From Lunatibacter sp038209145 (GTDB lineage: Bacteria; Bacteroidota; Bacteroidia; Cytophagales; Cyclobacteriaceae): DNA of 25,091 bases. The notes under the pieces are model-generated. The model did no database searches, was not told the DNA's origin, and was given only the letters and a program-made list of their open reading frames with translations. The stretch is from the NCBI GenBank assembly GCA_038209145.1, contig JBBQXZ010000047.1, positions 1 to 25,091 on the forward strand, read 5' to 3'. Both the position numbers and the translations under genes were made by a program. Position 1 is the stretch's first letter, and every line of letters begins with the position of its first letter. Of this stretch, positions 1-7,518 are shown one piece after another.

Positions 1-1229
1 ACGGGATCGAGTCTTGCTGCCATAGAGGCCGGGATGATCCCGGCAAGGATGCCGATCACCGACGAAAGGCCTATTCCCAGCATAATGTTTTTGAAACTCA
101 GTATGATATCCAAGCTTCCCAGGGGGACAAAGGTGCTTAAATATACCAATAATAAACCCGCAAGGCCCCCGATCAAACTAAGGAAGGTCGCTTCGAACAG
201 GAACTGATACAAAATGAAAAAATTTTTTGCGCCCAGGGATTTTTGAATGCCTATGATATTGGTACGTTCCTTGACCGACACAAACATGATATTGGCAATA
301 CCAAAACCCCCGATCAAGATGGAGAATCCCCCAATTACCCAACCCGCCAAACTAATTACCATAAAGATCGCTCCTACGGCATTTTGGATGAATTCGGATT
401 TATTCAGTGAAAAGTCATCTTCTTCGGTAGGTTTTAGTCCTCTTTTTGCTCGCAGTAGACCCGCCATTTCATTTTCCAAGGCGATTAGGTCCTGGTCGTC
501 ATCCATGCCCTTGGCGGCAATTACAGGCTCAACTCCATACCTTCCCACCGAAAATATTTTTGAAAAGGCCCCATAGGGAATTAATAGTGCCTCATCTTTG
601 GAGGGGGTGTCGAAGAGTCCTTCCCCCTCTTCTTCAAAAATACCCACTATGGTAAACTTTAAGCCTTTTATTTTTAGCTCTTTTCCAAGCGCACTCTGCT
701 GTCCCGGAAAGAGGGCATTGGCTATTTTCACCCCTACGATGCTTACATTCCTCGAAGCGGAAATTTCCATTTCAGTGAAAAACCTCCCTTCCTGAAGTTG
801 AATTTCATAGACATCCTTGTGGTTATACACAACACCCTGAAGTGAGGCCCGCTCGTAGGAATTGCTGGCCTGTTTCACGGTGGTTCTGGCTTGGGCAAAG
901 ATGGTGACAGCTTCAGCGTTTTTTAGCCGCTCGTTTAGAAAGGCATACTCCGCAAACGTGCCAGGCGGGCGACGGAAATATTTCCACCAGGGATAATTTT
1001 GGGGACCGGAAGCAAATGGAAAACGGTCTACCCGAACCACGTTCGTCCCTAAAAATGTAAGGCTGTTTTTGATGTTGTTCTCCAGGGAATCTACCAGGGT
1101 AAATACAGCAATAATGGCAAAAATACCAACTGTCACTCCCAAGAGTGAGAGTATGGTTCGCGTGAGGTTTGATTTCAATGCCTGAAGGGCAAATCTGAAA
1201 CTCTCCAAGAGAAGTCGAAGGAAGGACAA
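1..1229 (-). CDS. ABC transporter permease, MacB/FtsX type (3' end cut by window)
   Basis: This gene encodes an integral membrane permease of the MacB-like ABC3 family, which uses a separate ATPase to drive export or mechanical work across the inner membrane. About 409 residues are visible. An N-terminal amphipathic stretch and first membrane helix (LLGVTVGIFAIIAVFTLVD) are followed by a long extracytoplasmic MacB_PCD-type domain. The FtsX-type membrane domain comes last (VISLAGWVIGGFSILIGGFG, VKERTNIIGIQKSLGA, then two more helices) and the window ends at ...ARLDPV. Family members usually stop within about 10 residues of that point, so little is missing. The only in-frame start after the upstream stop (1233-1235) that keeps the conserved N-terminus is a TTG at 1227-1229, with no clear ribosome binding site. 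It is divergent from queA. The substrate cannot be read from the sequence. Confidence 0.88.
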   Translation of the reverse strand, partial: MSFLRLLLESFRFALQALKSNLTRTILSLLGVTVGIFAIIAVFTLVDSLENNIKNSLTFLGTNVVRVDRFPFASGPQNYPWWKYFRRPPGTFAEYAFLNERLKNAEAVTIFAQARTTVKQASNSYERASLQGVVYNHKDVYEIQLQEGRFFTEMEISASRNVSIVGVKIANALFPGQQSALGKELKIKGLKFTIVGIFEEEGEGLFDTPSKDEALLIPYGAFSKIFSVGRYGVEPVIAAKGMDDDQDLIALENEMAGLLRAKRGLKPTEEDDFSLNKSEFIQNAVGAIFMVISLAGWVIGGFSILIGGFGIANIMFVSVKERTNIIGIQKSLGAKNFFILYQFLFEATFLSLIGGLAGLLLVYLSTFVPLGSLDIILSFKNIMLGIGLSSVIGILAGIIPASMAARLDP

Positions 1230-1290
1230 AGCTTAATGGGTTAATTTAAAACTATTTGGCAAGTTAATTACATTTAGGCAATATTCTTGC

Positions 1291-1298
1291 TATCTTTG
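1291..1298 (+). promoter_or_regulatory. Bacteroidota -7 promoter box for queA
   Basis: TATCTTTG matches the Bacteroidota -7 consensus TAnnTTTG exactly and lies about 60 nt before the queA ATG. No convincing TTTG -33 element sits at the usual distance; the nearest candidate is a weak TTTA around 1273-1276. Confidence 0.6.
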
Positions 1299-1358
1299 CA
1301 TTTTTTATGACGTAATCTAAGCAAGCATTCACCAGACAAAATACCTAATATCACACAC

Positions 1359-2408
1359 ATGAAATTATCAGATTTCAAATTTGAAGTTCCCAAAAAACTA
1401 ATTTCCCTTTATCCTACGGAAAACAGAGATGAATCGCGTCTAATGGTGGTTCACCGATCTACAGGGGTCATCGAGCACAAGGTATTTAAAGATATCATCG
1501 ACTATTTTGAAGAGGGTGATGTGTTTGTCACCAACAATACCAAAGTGTTCCCTGCGCGGTTATACGGAAATAAGGAAAAGACGGGTGCCAAAATAGAAGT
1601 TTTTCTGTTGAGGGAGCTGAATAGGGACCTCAGGTTGTGGGATGTATTGGTTGATCCGGCAAGGAAAATCCGGGTGGGAAACAAATTGTATTTTGGAGAC
1701 AGCGATTTGGTAGCCGAAGTGATTGACAACACCACCTCAAGGGGAAGGACGATCCGGTTTCTTTTTGACGGCACGGACGAGGAATTCTTCAAGACGATCG
1801 ATATCTTGGGGGAGACACCTTTGTTGAAAGACTTCATCGAGCGTGAAGTGGAAGCTTCTGACCGGGAGCGTTACCAGACCATCTATGCAAAGCACGTCGG
1901 AGCGGTTGCTGCTCCTACCGCCGGCCTTCACTTTACCCAGCATTTGCTTAAAAGGCTTGAAATAAAGGGAGTGGCTGTGACGCCAATTACTTTACACATC
2001 GGTTTGGGTACTTTCCGTCAGGTAGATGTAGAAGACCTCTCCAAACACAAAATGGATTCCGAAAACTACGATATTTCGAAAGAGACTGTAGACCTTGTCA
2101 ATAAAGCGATAGACAACAAAAAGCGAGTTGTATCCGTGGGTACTACCTCCCTGAAGACCATTGAGTCTTCTGTCACAGCCAATGGACGGCTAAAGGAGAG
2201 TACAGGTTGGACGGACAAATTCATCATACCACCCTACGAGTTTAAAATTGCCAATGCGTTGGTTACAAATTTCCACCTTCCGGAGTCAACACTCCTTATG
2301 ACCACTTCTGCATTTGGCGGGTACGATCTGATCATGAAGGCCTACCAGGAGGGCATTAAAGAAAAATACCGGTTTTTCTCCTATGGAGATGCCATGTTGA
2401 TATTATGA
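1359..2408 (+). CDS. queA: tRNA preQ1(34) S-adenosylmethionine ribosyltransferase-isomerase QueA
   Basis: QueA transfers and isomerises the ribosyl group of S-adenosylmethionine onto preQ1 at the wobble position of tRNA, giving epoxyqueuosine in queuosine synthesis. The protein has 349 residues, the normal family length. It shows the family's N-terminal block (FEVPKKLISLYPTENRDESRL), the central VAAPTAGLHFT motif near residues 183-193, HIGLGTF just after it, and the C-terminal TNFHLPESTLLM block. The ATG at 1359 gives the expected N-terminus. It has no Shine-Dalgarno site, as is common in Bacteroidota. A perfect -7 box lies upstream and an intrinsic terminator overlaps the stop codon. Other queuosine genes are not in the window. 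Confidence 0.97.
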   Translation: MKLSDFKFEVPKKLISLYPTENRDESRLMVVHRSTGVIEHKVFKDIIDYFEEGDVFVTNNTKVFPARLYGNKEKTGAKIEVFLLRELNRDLRLWDVLVDPARKIRVGNKLYFGDSDLVAEVIDNTTSRGRTIRFLFDGTDEEFFKTIDILGETPLLKDFIEREVEASDRERYQTIYAKHVGAVAAPTAGLHFTQHLLKRLEIKGVAVTPITLHIGLGTFRQVDVEDLSKHKMDSENYDISKETVDLVNKAIDNKKRVVSVGTTSLKTIESSVTANGRLKESTGWTDKFIIPPYEFKIANALVTNFHLPESTLLMTTSAFGGYDLIMKAYQEGIKEKYRFFSYGDAMLIL

Positions 2409-2430
2409 GGCGCTTCAAGCGCCTTTTTTT
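2408..2430 (+). terminator. Intrinsic terminator of queA
   Basis: AGGCGCTT (2408-2415) and AAGCGCCT (2417-2424) form a perfect inverted repeat around one base, followed at once by a T run to 2430. It begins at the last base of the queA stop codon, so queA and ispD may be largely separate transcripts despite lying 54 nt apart. Confidence 0.8.
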
Positions 2431-2462
2431 GCTTTCAACTTCAACGTGTAGCGGAGAACAAA

Positions 2463-3149
2463 ATGAAAAAAGCAGCTGTAATCGTAGCGGGTGGCAGTGG
2501 AACCCGAATGGGAGCGTCCATGCCCAAACAATACCTCCCAATTGGAGGAAGACCCATATTGATGCATACCCTAGACGCTTTTCATACCTTTGATCCATCC
2601 CTGGAGCTTATTCTTGTCCTTCCTGGTTCAGATCATGATACCTGGAAATTGCTTTGCCAGGCACATTCCTATCAAGTGATCCACGGCCTGGTCAAGGGCG
2701 GTAGTTCCCGCTTTCAGTCCGTAAAGAACGGACTTCTCAGCTTATCAGGAGATACGGATTTGGTGGCCATACATGATGGAGTGAGACCTTTTGTAGCCCA
2801 GGAGGTCATCAGGGAAAGTTTTGATACCGCCTCATCAACGGGCAGTGCGATTGCTGTAATACCCTTAAAGGATTCTCTCCGTAAAATTGAGGATAAGGGA
2901 AATTCCACTCACCAGGACAGGCAACAGTTTCGGCTGGTACAAACCCCTCAAACTTTTCAGACAAAAAAAATCCTTCAGGCCTTTGAAACCGAAGAACTTC
3001 CCCATTTTACCGATGACGCCACTGTCTTTGAGCATATGGGTTGGGAGGTAACCCTTATCCCGGGCAATTTGGAAAACATCAAGATCACCACACAGGAAGA
3101 CCTGGCCTATGCGGCTTATTTGCTTCAGGAGTTGCAGCCTGGGAAGTGA
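2463..3149 (+). CDS. ispD: 2-C-methyl-D-erythritol 4-phosphate cytidylyltransferase IspD
   Basis: IspD joins CTP and 2-C-methyl-D-erythritol 4-phosphate to give CDP-ME in the non-mevalonate isoprenoid pathway. The protein has 228 residues, normal for a monofunctional enzyme without an IspF fusion. The nucleotide-binding loop is at residues 7-22 (IVAGGSGTRMGASMPK, with Arg15 and Lys22 as the expected catalytic basics). The HDGVRPFV motif lies near residue 103 and the QTPQTF motif near residue 158. The ATG at 2463 places the loop at the canonical distance from the start. It follows queA after a strong terminator and has its own terminator downstream. Confidence 0.96.
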   Translation: MKKAAVIVAGGSGTRMGASMPKQYLPIGGRPILMHTLDAFHTFDPSLELILVLPGSDHDTWKLLCQAHSYQVIHGLVKGGSSRFQSVKNGLLSLSGDTDLVAIHDGVRPFVAQEVIRESFDTASSTGSAIAVIPLKDSLRKIEDKGNSTHQDRQQFRLVQTPQTFQTKKILQAFETEELPHFTDDATVFEHMGWEVTLIPGNLENIKITTQEDLAYAAYLLQELQPGK

Positions 3150-3158
3150 CATCCACCG

Positions 3159-3186
3159 GGTAAATGCCTTCGTTTACCGATTTTTT
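3159..3186 (+). terminator. Intrinsic terminator of ispD
   Basis: GGTAAATG (3159-3166) pairs with CGTTTACC (3171-3178) through a CCTT loop, with one T-G wobble. The sequence GA and six T residues (3181-3186) follow. It starts 10 nt after the ispD stop. Confidence 0.72.
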
Positions 3187-3207
3187 GGTTCGACTTACCT
3201 TTTTCTA

Positions 3208-3239
3208 TTTGCCATCTTGAAACGCAAAGGCTATTTTTA
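3208..3239 (+). promoter_or_regulatory. Candidate promoter of the LiaF-like/LytS/LytR operon
   Basis: TTTG at 3208-3211 fits the -33 element, and TATTTTTA at 3232-3239 is one base from TAnnTTTG. They are separated by 20 nt, within the Bacteroidota range. The position, between the ispD terminator and the ATG at 3265, supports the short start chosen for the next gene. Confidence 0.42.
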
Positions 3240-3264
3240 TTGCCTCAACCAATCCAGACACCTC

Positions 3265-3999
3265 ATGAAAAAGAACAACAACAAAACACTTGGAATCCTG
3301 GTACTTATTATCGGGGTATTGCTTTTGCTCAAACAAGCCGGTATTTACTTCCCTTATTGGATATTTTCATGGCCCATGATTTTGATTGCCATCGGTTTTG
3401 TCATTGGCATTAAAAGTGGCTTTCGAAATACCGGTTCACTGGTTTTGCTAATTATTGGATCTTTTTTTCTTTTGAGAAACAACGATATTCTGCCAGATCA
3501 TTTTGGAAGTTATCTGCTTCCGGTTGGGTTGATTTTGTTGGGAGTAATCTTGCTTTTCCGAAGATCCACTCCAAAAGGCCTAGATTGGGAGGGCAATTTT
3601 GATCGCTTTGAGAGGAAGCTAAGAACTGGCAAGGCAGGAAAAGTTCCTACGGAAGATTCTTCTGATTTCTTGAACGTGGAGGCCATATTTTGCGGGATCA
3701 AACGGAGAATGATCACCAAGCAGTTTAAAGGCGGGGAGGTAACCACTATTTTTGGGGGCACGGATGTAGACTTGAGCCATGCTGACTTCGAAGGCTCGGT
3801 AGTTCTGGATGTTTCTGTGGTTTTTGGAGGAATAAAACTGATTGTCCCTGCCCACTGGGATGTGAATTTCGAGGGAAGCAACATTGCGGCAGGAGTGGAA
3901 GACAAGCGTTTTATGCAGCGGGGTCCAGTAGATTCGGATAAAAAGCTCGTCATCACAGGAACAGTCATATTTGGGGGAATTGAAATTTCTTCCTATTGA
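3265..3999 (+). CDS. LiaF-like membrane protein with C-terminal FGG-repeat domain
   Basis: This predicted inner-membrane protein of 244 residues resembles the LiaF/cell-wall stress response family. The N-terminal half has about four short hydrophobic helices (roughly residues 8-24, 33-50, 56-71 and 83-99). The C-terminal half carries four repeats of a beta motif ending in FGG or FCG (AIFCGIK, TIFGGTDVDL, VVFGGIKLIVP, VIFGGIEI), typical of the LiaF C-terminal fold. The frame stays open to an upstream codon at 3109, but that would overlap ispD and its terminator. The ATG at 3265 gives a normal start (MKKNNNK) just after a candidate promoter. Its stop lies 5 nt before the kinase gene. In Firmicutes LiaF restrains a histidine kinase; a similar role here is inference from gene order. 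Confidence 0.8.
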   Translation: MKKNNNKTLGILVLIIGVLLLLKQAGIYFPYWIFSWPMILIAIGFVIGIKSGFRNTGSLVLLIIGSFFLLRNNDILPDHFGSYLLPVGLILLGVILLFRRSTPKGLDWEGNFDRFERKLRTGKAGKVPTEDSSDFLNVEAIFCGIKRRMITKQFKGGEVTTIFGGTDVDLSHADFEGSVVLDVSVVFGGIKLIVPAHWDVNFEGSNIAAGVEDKRFMQRGPVDSDKKLVITGTVIFGGIEISSY

Positions 4000-4004
4000 G
4001 GGGC

Positions 4005-5051
4005 ATGGAGAAGATGTCAAACGATTTGAAAAGCAAGCGTTTTAACAAATGGTTTTGGATGGGATCATTGGGGGTACTTATTGCCGGCATGAGTTTCCTG
4101 ATCCGATATTACGGACAAGATTGGACAACGGCAATACAGGATAGCTGTGTGTTTGCCATACTTTTACTGGCAAGTACCCAGGTATTGCTAATCGTCTACC
4201 CATACGTGCGCCCTTCTTTTACCGGATATAAGGCAGCGCTTATATTCCCTGTTATCTTGACAGTTTCTGTGGTGTTTGTAGGACGTATGGTCCTTGAGTG
4301 GATATTCGGGGGAAATATTTCCTATCGGTTGTTCTTGGATCATTCACTCCCTCTGCGATTGGCTTTCGTACTCCTTTTCTTGTATGGGATATCCCTGTTG
4401 ATTTTGGTGAGAAATGAAGTGGAATTGCAGTGGGAGCGTAAGGAACGGGAAACTATGACGGATAAGATGACCCGTGAGGCAGAGTTGTTTTATCTCAGGC
4501 AGCAATTGCAGCCCCATTTTTTGTTTAACAGCCTCAACTCAATCAATGCATTGGTTGGCAAGAGACCCGAAGAGGCAAGGGATATGATTCAATCTTTGGC
4601 AGATTTCTTTCGCCTGGCCATTCAGAAGGATACCGGAACCAGCGAAAGTTTTGCAAAAGAATGGGAACGGATCGTGTTATATTTGAGAATGGAAAAAATG
4701 AGGTTTGGCGATCGCTTGGAAGTAGACATGGACATGGAGGAAGGCACTGAGGTCCTGTTGCTGCCTCCCCTGCTTTTGCAGCCCTTGGTAGAGAACGCCA
4801 TCAAATTTGGCTTATATGGTGTGCTGGAAAAGGTAGTGATCAGTGTAAAGGCTACCCGAAGCAGCAACTTCCTTCAGGTAGCGATACGTAATCCCTATGA
4901 TGCCGCAAATGGCTTACCCAAGGGGACAGGATTTGGATTGGAAAGTGTCAGGCGAAGGCTTTATCTGTTGTTTGGAAGGAATGACTTGGTAAAACACCAG
5001 GCACATGACAACTGGTTTGAGGTTATTCTCAGAATACCCCAACTGGCATGA
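4005..5051 (+). CDS. Sensor histidine kinase, LytS/YehU type (His_kinase PF06580-like)
   Basis: This is a membrane-bound histidine kinase of 348 residues. Four hydrophobic helices occupy roughly residues 18-35, 45-67, 75-97 and 115-135, and a short charged linker follows. The phosphoacceptor block LRQQLQPHFLFNSLNSIN carries His171. The N box PLVENAIKFGL (Asn264) and a glycine box GTGFGLESVRRRL near 307-319 bind ATP. There is no PAS, HAMP or large extracytoplasmic domain, so sensing must be within the membrane or through a partner. The LiaF-like protein encoded just upstream is the natural candidate. The start is uncertain: ATG 4005 and ATG 4014 are both possible, and a TTG at 3996 overlaps the previous stop. 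The last four bases overlap the regulator gene (ATGA), indicating translational coupling. Confidence 0.92.
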   Translation: MEKMSNDLKSKRFNKWFWMGSLGVLIAGMSFLIRYYGQDWTTAIQDSCVFAILLLASTQVLLIVYPYVRPSFTGYKAALIFPVILTVSVVFVGRMVLEWIFGGNISYRLFLDHSLPLRLAFVLLFLYGISLLILVRNEVELQWERKERETMTDKMTREAELFYLRQQLQPHFLFNSLNSINALVGKRPEEARDMIQSLADFFRLAIQKDTGTSESFAKEWERIVLYLRMEKMRFGDRLEVDMDMEEGTEVLLLPPLLLQPLVENAIKFGLYGVLEKVVISVKATRSSNFLQVAIRNPYDAANGLPKGTGFGLESVRRRLYLLFGRNDLVKHQAHDNWFEVILRIPQLA

Positions 5052-5782
5052 TACGCGTGGCAATCATCGATGACGAACCTCTTGCACACGAGATCTTGCT
5101 GGAATATCTGAAAGACGCCGAGGATATAGAGGTAATAGGGAAGTATTTCAATGGGTTTGAGGGCATCAAGGGAATTCAAGAAACACAGCCGGAGTTGATT
5201 TTTGTCGACATTCAAATGCCAAAGATCAATGGGTTTGAGATGCTGGAATTGATTGACAATAAGCCAAGCGTTATTTTCGTGACAGCCTATGATACCTATG
5301 CTGTCAAAGCCTTTGAGGTGCATGCGTTGGATTACCTCATGAAACCTTTTTCCAGGGAGAGACTGGGTCAGGCCTTGGGGAAATACAGGACTTTCCGTCA
5401 GAGTGGCCCACCTGAACTTAGCCGTGTAACTTATGCAAGTGCTGAGTCGGAAATATTGGAAAGGGTTGTAGTCAAAACAGGGAACCGCATCGAGGTGATC
5501 CCCGTGCATGAAATTATGTACTTGGCAGCAGAAGATGATTTTGTTGCCATTCAAACCCCCAAAGGCAAATTTTTGAAGTTGCGTACCCTTAAAACTTTTG
5601 AGGAAATGCTGGATCCCAAGTACTTTGTCAGGGTGCATCGCTCATATATCATCAACCTAAGGGAAGTGACACGTATCGAAAATTATGACAAGGGGAGGCA
5701 ATATGTTTGGTTAAAATCCGGGGCGCAGATCCCAGTTAGCAAACAAGGTGGTCATAGATTAAAAGCAGCTTTTGACAGCTAA
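5048..5782 (+). CDS. LytTR-family response regulator
   Basis: This is the DNA-binding response regulator partner of the kinase just upstream, with 244 residues. The receiver domain spans about residues 1-115. It has acidic residues Asp8 and Asp9, phosphoacceptor Asp54 (IFVDIQMP), Thr79 and Lys99 (LMKPFS). A LytTR DNA-binding domain occupies about 137-240 (RVVVKTGNRIEVIPVHEI, FVRVHRSYIINLREV). The gene starts in the ATGA overlap with the kinase gene. LytTR regulators usually bind paired direct repeats in target promoters. I saw no clear pair in front of the operon, so its targets cannot be named. There is no plus-strand terminator with a T run after it; the hairpin at 5803-5827 may serve both strands. 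Confidence 0.95.
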   Translation: MIRVAIIDDEPLAHEILLEYLKDAEDIEVIGKYFNGFEGIKGIQETQPELIFVDIQMPKINGFEMLELIDNKPSVIFVTAYDTYAVKAFEVHALDYLMKPFSRERLGQALGKYRTFRQSGPPELSRVTYASAESEILERVVVKTGNRIEVIPVHEIMYLAAEDDFVAIQTPKGKFLKLRTLKTFEEMLDPKYFVRVHRSYIINLREVTRIENYDKGRQYVWLKSGAQIPVSKQGGHRLKAAFDS

Positions 5783-5792
5783 GAAAAAATGG

Positions 5793-5827
5793 AAAAAACA
5801 AATACCCCTGACCAGTATTCAGGGGTA
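5793..5827 (-). terminator. Intrinsic terminator, minus strand, possibly bidirectional
   Basis: TACCCCTGA (5803-5811) and TCAGGGGTA (5819-5827) form a perfect 9-bp stem with a 7-nt loop. On the minus strand it is followed by a T-rich tract (complement of 5793-5802), so it terminates the DUF2795 gene, whose stop is only 5 nt away. It may also stop read-through from the LytTR operon. Confidence 0.75.
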
Positions 5828-5832
5828 GATGA

Positions 5833-6054
5833 TCAATATTCGTCTTCGTTGAAGAAGAAGTCGTCTTTTGTCGGATAATCCGGCCAAATCTCCTCAATAT
5901 TCTCATACGGCTCACCGTCGTCCTCCAATTCCTGGAGATTTTCCACCACCTCAAGCGGGGCACCTGAACGGATAGCAAAGTCAATCAATTCATCCTTGGT
6001 GGCTGGCCACGGTGCGTCTTCCAGATAGGAAGCAAGTTCTAATGTCCAATACAT
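5833..6054 (-). CDS. Small acidic DUF2795 domain protein
   Basis: This 73-residue protein matches the DUF2795 family as found in Bacteroidota. It has an N-terminal helical segment YWTLELASYLEDAPWPATK followed by ELIDFAIRSGAP and ENLQELEDDGEPYENIEEIW, and ends in an acidic tail (DDFFFNEDEY). It is strongly acidic, cytosolic and has no signal peptide or cysteines. The biochemical function of the family is not known to me. It is single-gene: a -7 box lies 40 nt upstream of the ATG and a strong terminator 5 nt beyond the stop. The closely matched length and tail suggest an intact gene rather than a fragment. Confidence 0.85.
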   Translation of the reverse strand: MYWTLELASYLEDAPWPATKDELIDFAIRSGAPLEVVENLQELEDDGEPYENIEEIWPDYPTKDDFFFNEDEY

Positions 6055-6094
6055 ATGTTTATGCTATTATATTATAATCCCCTCATTTGGGAGG

Positions 6095-6102
6095 CAAAAA
6101 TA
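6095..6102 (-). promoter_or_regulatory. -7 promoter box for the DUF2795 gene
   Basis: Read on the minus strand, this is TATTTTTG, a perfect TAnnTTTG match about 40 nt upstream of the ATG at 6054. A weak TTTT tract around 6120-6123 lies where a -33 element would be expected. Confidence 0.5.
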
Positions 6103-6133
6103 TAAATTTTTTTTGATTTAAAACCTTAACGAA

Positions 6134-7381
6134 TTAATTGTTTGTAAGTTCCTTTAAAAGATGATTTTTTACTTCCAATTTTCGATTGAATCCATAAATT
6201 TTTCGCTGAATCATCACATCGAATTCTGCTTCATTACTTCGGAAGTTTTCCACGTTGTCCTTAATAGTATCCAACTCCTTTTGATCCCGCGCTATGAGAT
6301 CTTTGAGGATTCCAGCCTTGATGGTTTTTTGCTCACTTTTCTCCTTTTTATCAAAGTCCTCATATTTGGAATGGGACAGTTTGTCCAAGAAGGATTTTTC
6401 AAAAACCAAGTCCGTTGAGAATACGAAGGTGCGGATACTTTGTTGTGCGTTACGCGGCTTTTTTGGAGGAAGTTTTTTCCATTCTTCCTGCAGTTTTTTT
6501 GCTTCGTACATCACCGCAGGACCGCTGGGGCCGGCAGACAATAGTTGCATTTCCTGTGCCATTTTTTCTATCTTTTTGATCATCAGGCCGGGGCTGATGG
6601 TTGGGACACTTTGCATGACACGCTTGTATTTCGAAAATATCCGGTTGTTCAGTTTGGAAAACTCATCCCAAATCGGCTGTCTTTTATCCGCGGGCACTCT
6701 TCCAGACTCTTTCCATCTTTTTTGGATTTTCTTGCTTATTTCAAATGCCAGACGCACATCGGCCATATCATGCGCTTCACGGGCCTGATCCAGCAGGTTT
6801 TCATAAATCTTTAAATTTTGCTCCGCCTGCAAGGCAAGACCGTCAAAATAATTTTTCCGGTTCCCATAAAATACATCCAAGACATCTTGGAAAGCAGTTT
6901 CTAGGTCTTCTTCCAGGTCCTTGCTTACCGGGCCCGTTTTGAGCCACTTCGCTTTTAGATTTTTTAATTCTTCGGAAGCCTTTTTCCAATCGGTACTGTG
7001 CATGAGTACTTCCGCCTCCGTGGTCAGTCCCCGCTTGAGTTCCAGGTTTCGTTCCCTATTAACTTGTATGATTTCTTCCAAATACGCCTCTTCTTTTTCC
7101 AATTCGGCAATAAGACTTGGAAAATCACCCAGTGCATCATAAGCAAGTAAAGACCCCTTGAGATGGATAAGTTTCATGAGAAAGGACCCCTTGTTTTGAT
7201 TCTCCTCAATATCCTTTTTCAGTTTTTCCACTTTTTGCCGGACCATCTCAAATCTGTCCTCAAAATACTTCATCGTGGATTCCTCACTTTCCTTTACCTC
7301 CCCGATGACCCTGTCCTCTTGGCCTAAAAATCCTCTGAGGTAAACGTTGCTGTCTTTAATATATCCAAAAGGGTGTTCCAT
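6134..7381 (-). CDS. DUF349 domain-containing protein
   Basis: This 415-residue, highly charged, helical cytosolic protein carries several DUF349 repeats. These are recognised by the recurring block of a tryptophan, a WKxxG/WLKTG turn and a following helix: KKASEELKNLKAKWLKTGPV, KKIQKRWKESGRVPADKRQP and LQEEWKKLPPKKP. The remaining regions (about residues 30-110 and 330-410) are predicted coiled coil, rich in Lys, Glu and Leu. DUF349 proteins are common in Bacteroidota; I know no established activity for them here. The start gives MEHPFGYIKDSNVYLRGF. The gene is divergent from ettA with 137 nt between them. Only a one-mismatch -7 box (complement of 7425-7432) is seen upstream. Confidence 0.87.
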   Translation of the reverse strand: MEHPFGYIKDSNVYLRGFLGQEDRVIGEVKESEESTMKYFEDRFEMVRQKVEKLKKDIEENQNKGSFLMKLIHLKGSLLAYDALGDFPSLIAELEKEEAYLEEIIQVNRERNLELKRGLTTEAEVLMHSTDWKKASEELKNLKAKWLKTGPVSKDLEEDLETAFQDVLDVFYGNRKNYFDGLALQAEQNLKIYENLLDQAREAHDMADVRLAFEISKKIQKRWKESGRVPADKRQPIWDEFSKLNNRIFSKYKRVMQSVPTISPGLMIKKIEKMAQEMQLLSAGPSGPAVMYEAKKLQEEWKKLPPKKPRNAQQSIRTFVFSTDLVFEKSFLDKLSHSKYEDFDKKEKSEQKTIKAGILKDLIARDQKELDTIKDNVENFRSNEAEFDVMIQRKIYGFNRKLEVKNHLLKELTNN

Positions 7382-7518
7382 GGGATGTTTTGGCTAGGTT
7401 TTAAAATAGTGGCTTTCCAAGCTGCAAATTAATTAAATAAGGGTCATTTATCCTAAGAAAGGCGATTTTTTACCATATTTGTTACCTGTTGGGACATCAA
7501 AATTAAAAATACAGTTCT

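Noticed and set aside
1230..1358. preQ1 riboswitch in the queA leader.
   Set aside because: No preQ1-I type hairpin with an A-rich pseudoknot tail is visible, only a promoter box.
3109..3264. Upstream extension of the LiaF-like reading frame.
   Set aside because: It overlaps the end of ispD, its terminator and the candidate promoter. The ATG at 3265 gives a typical membrane-protein N-terminus.
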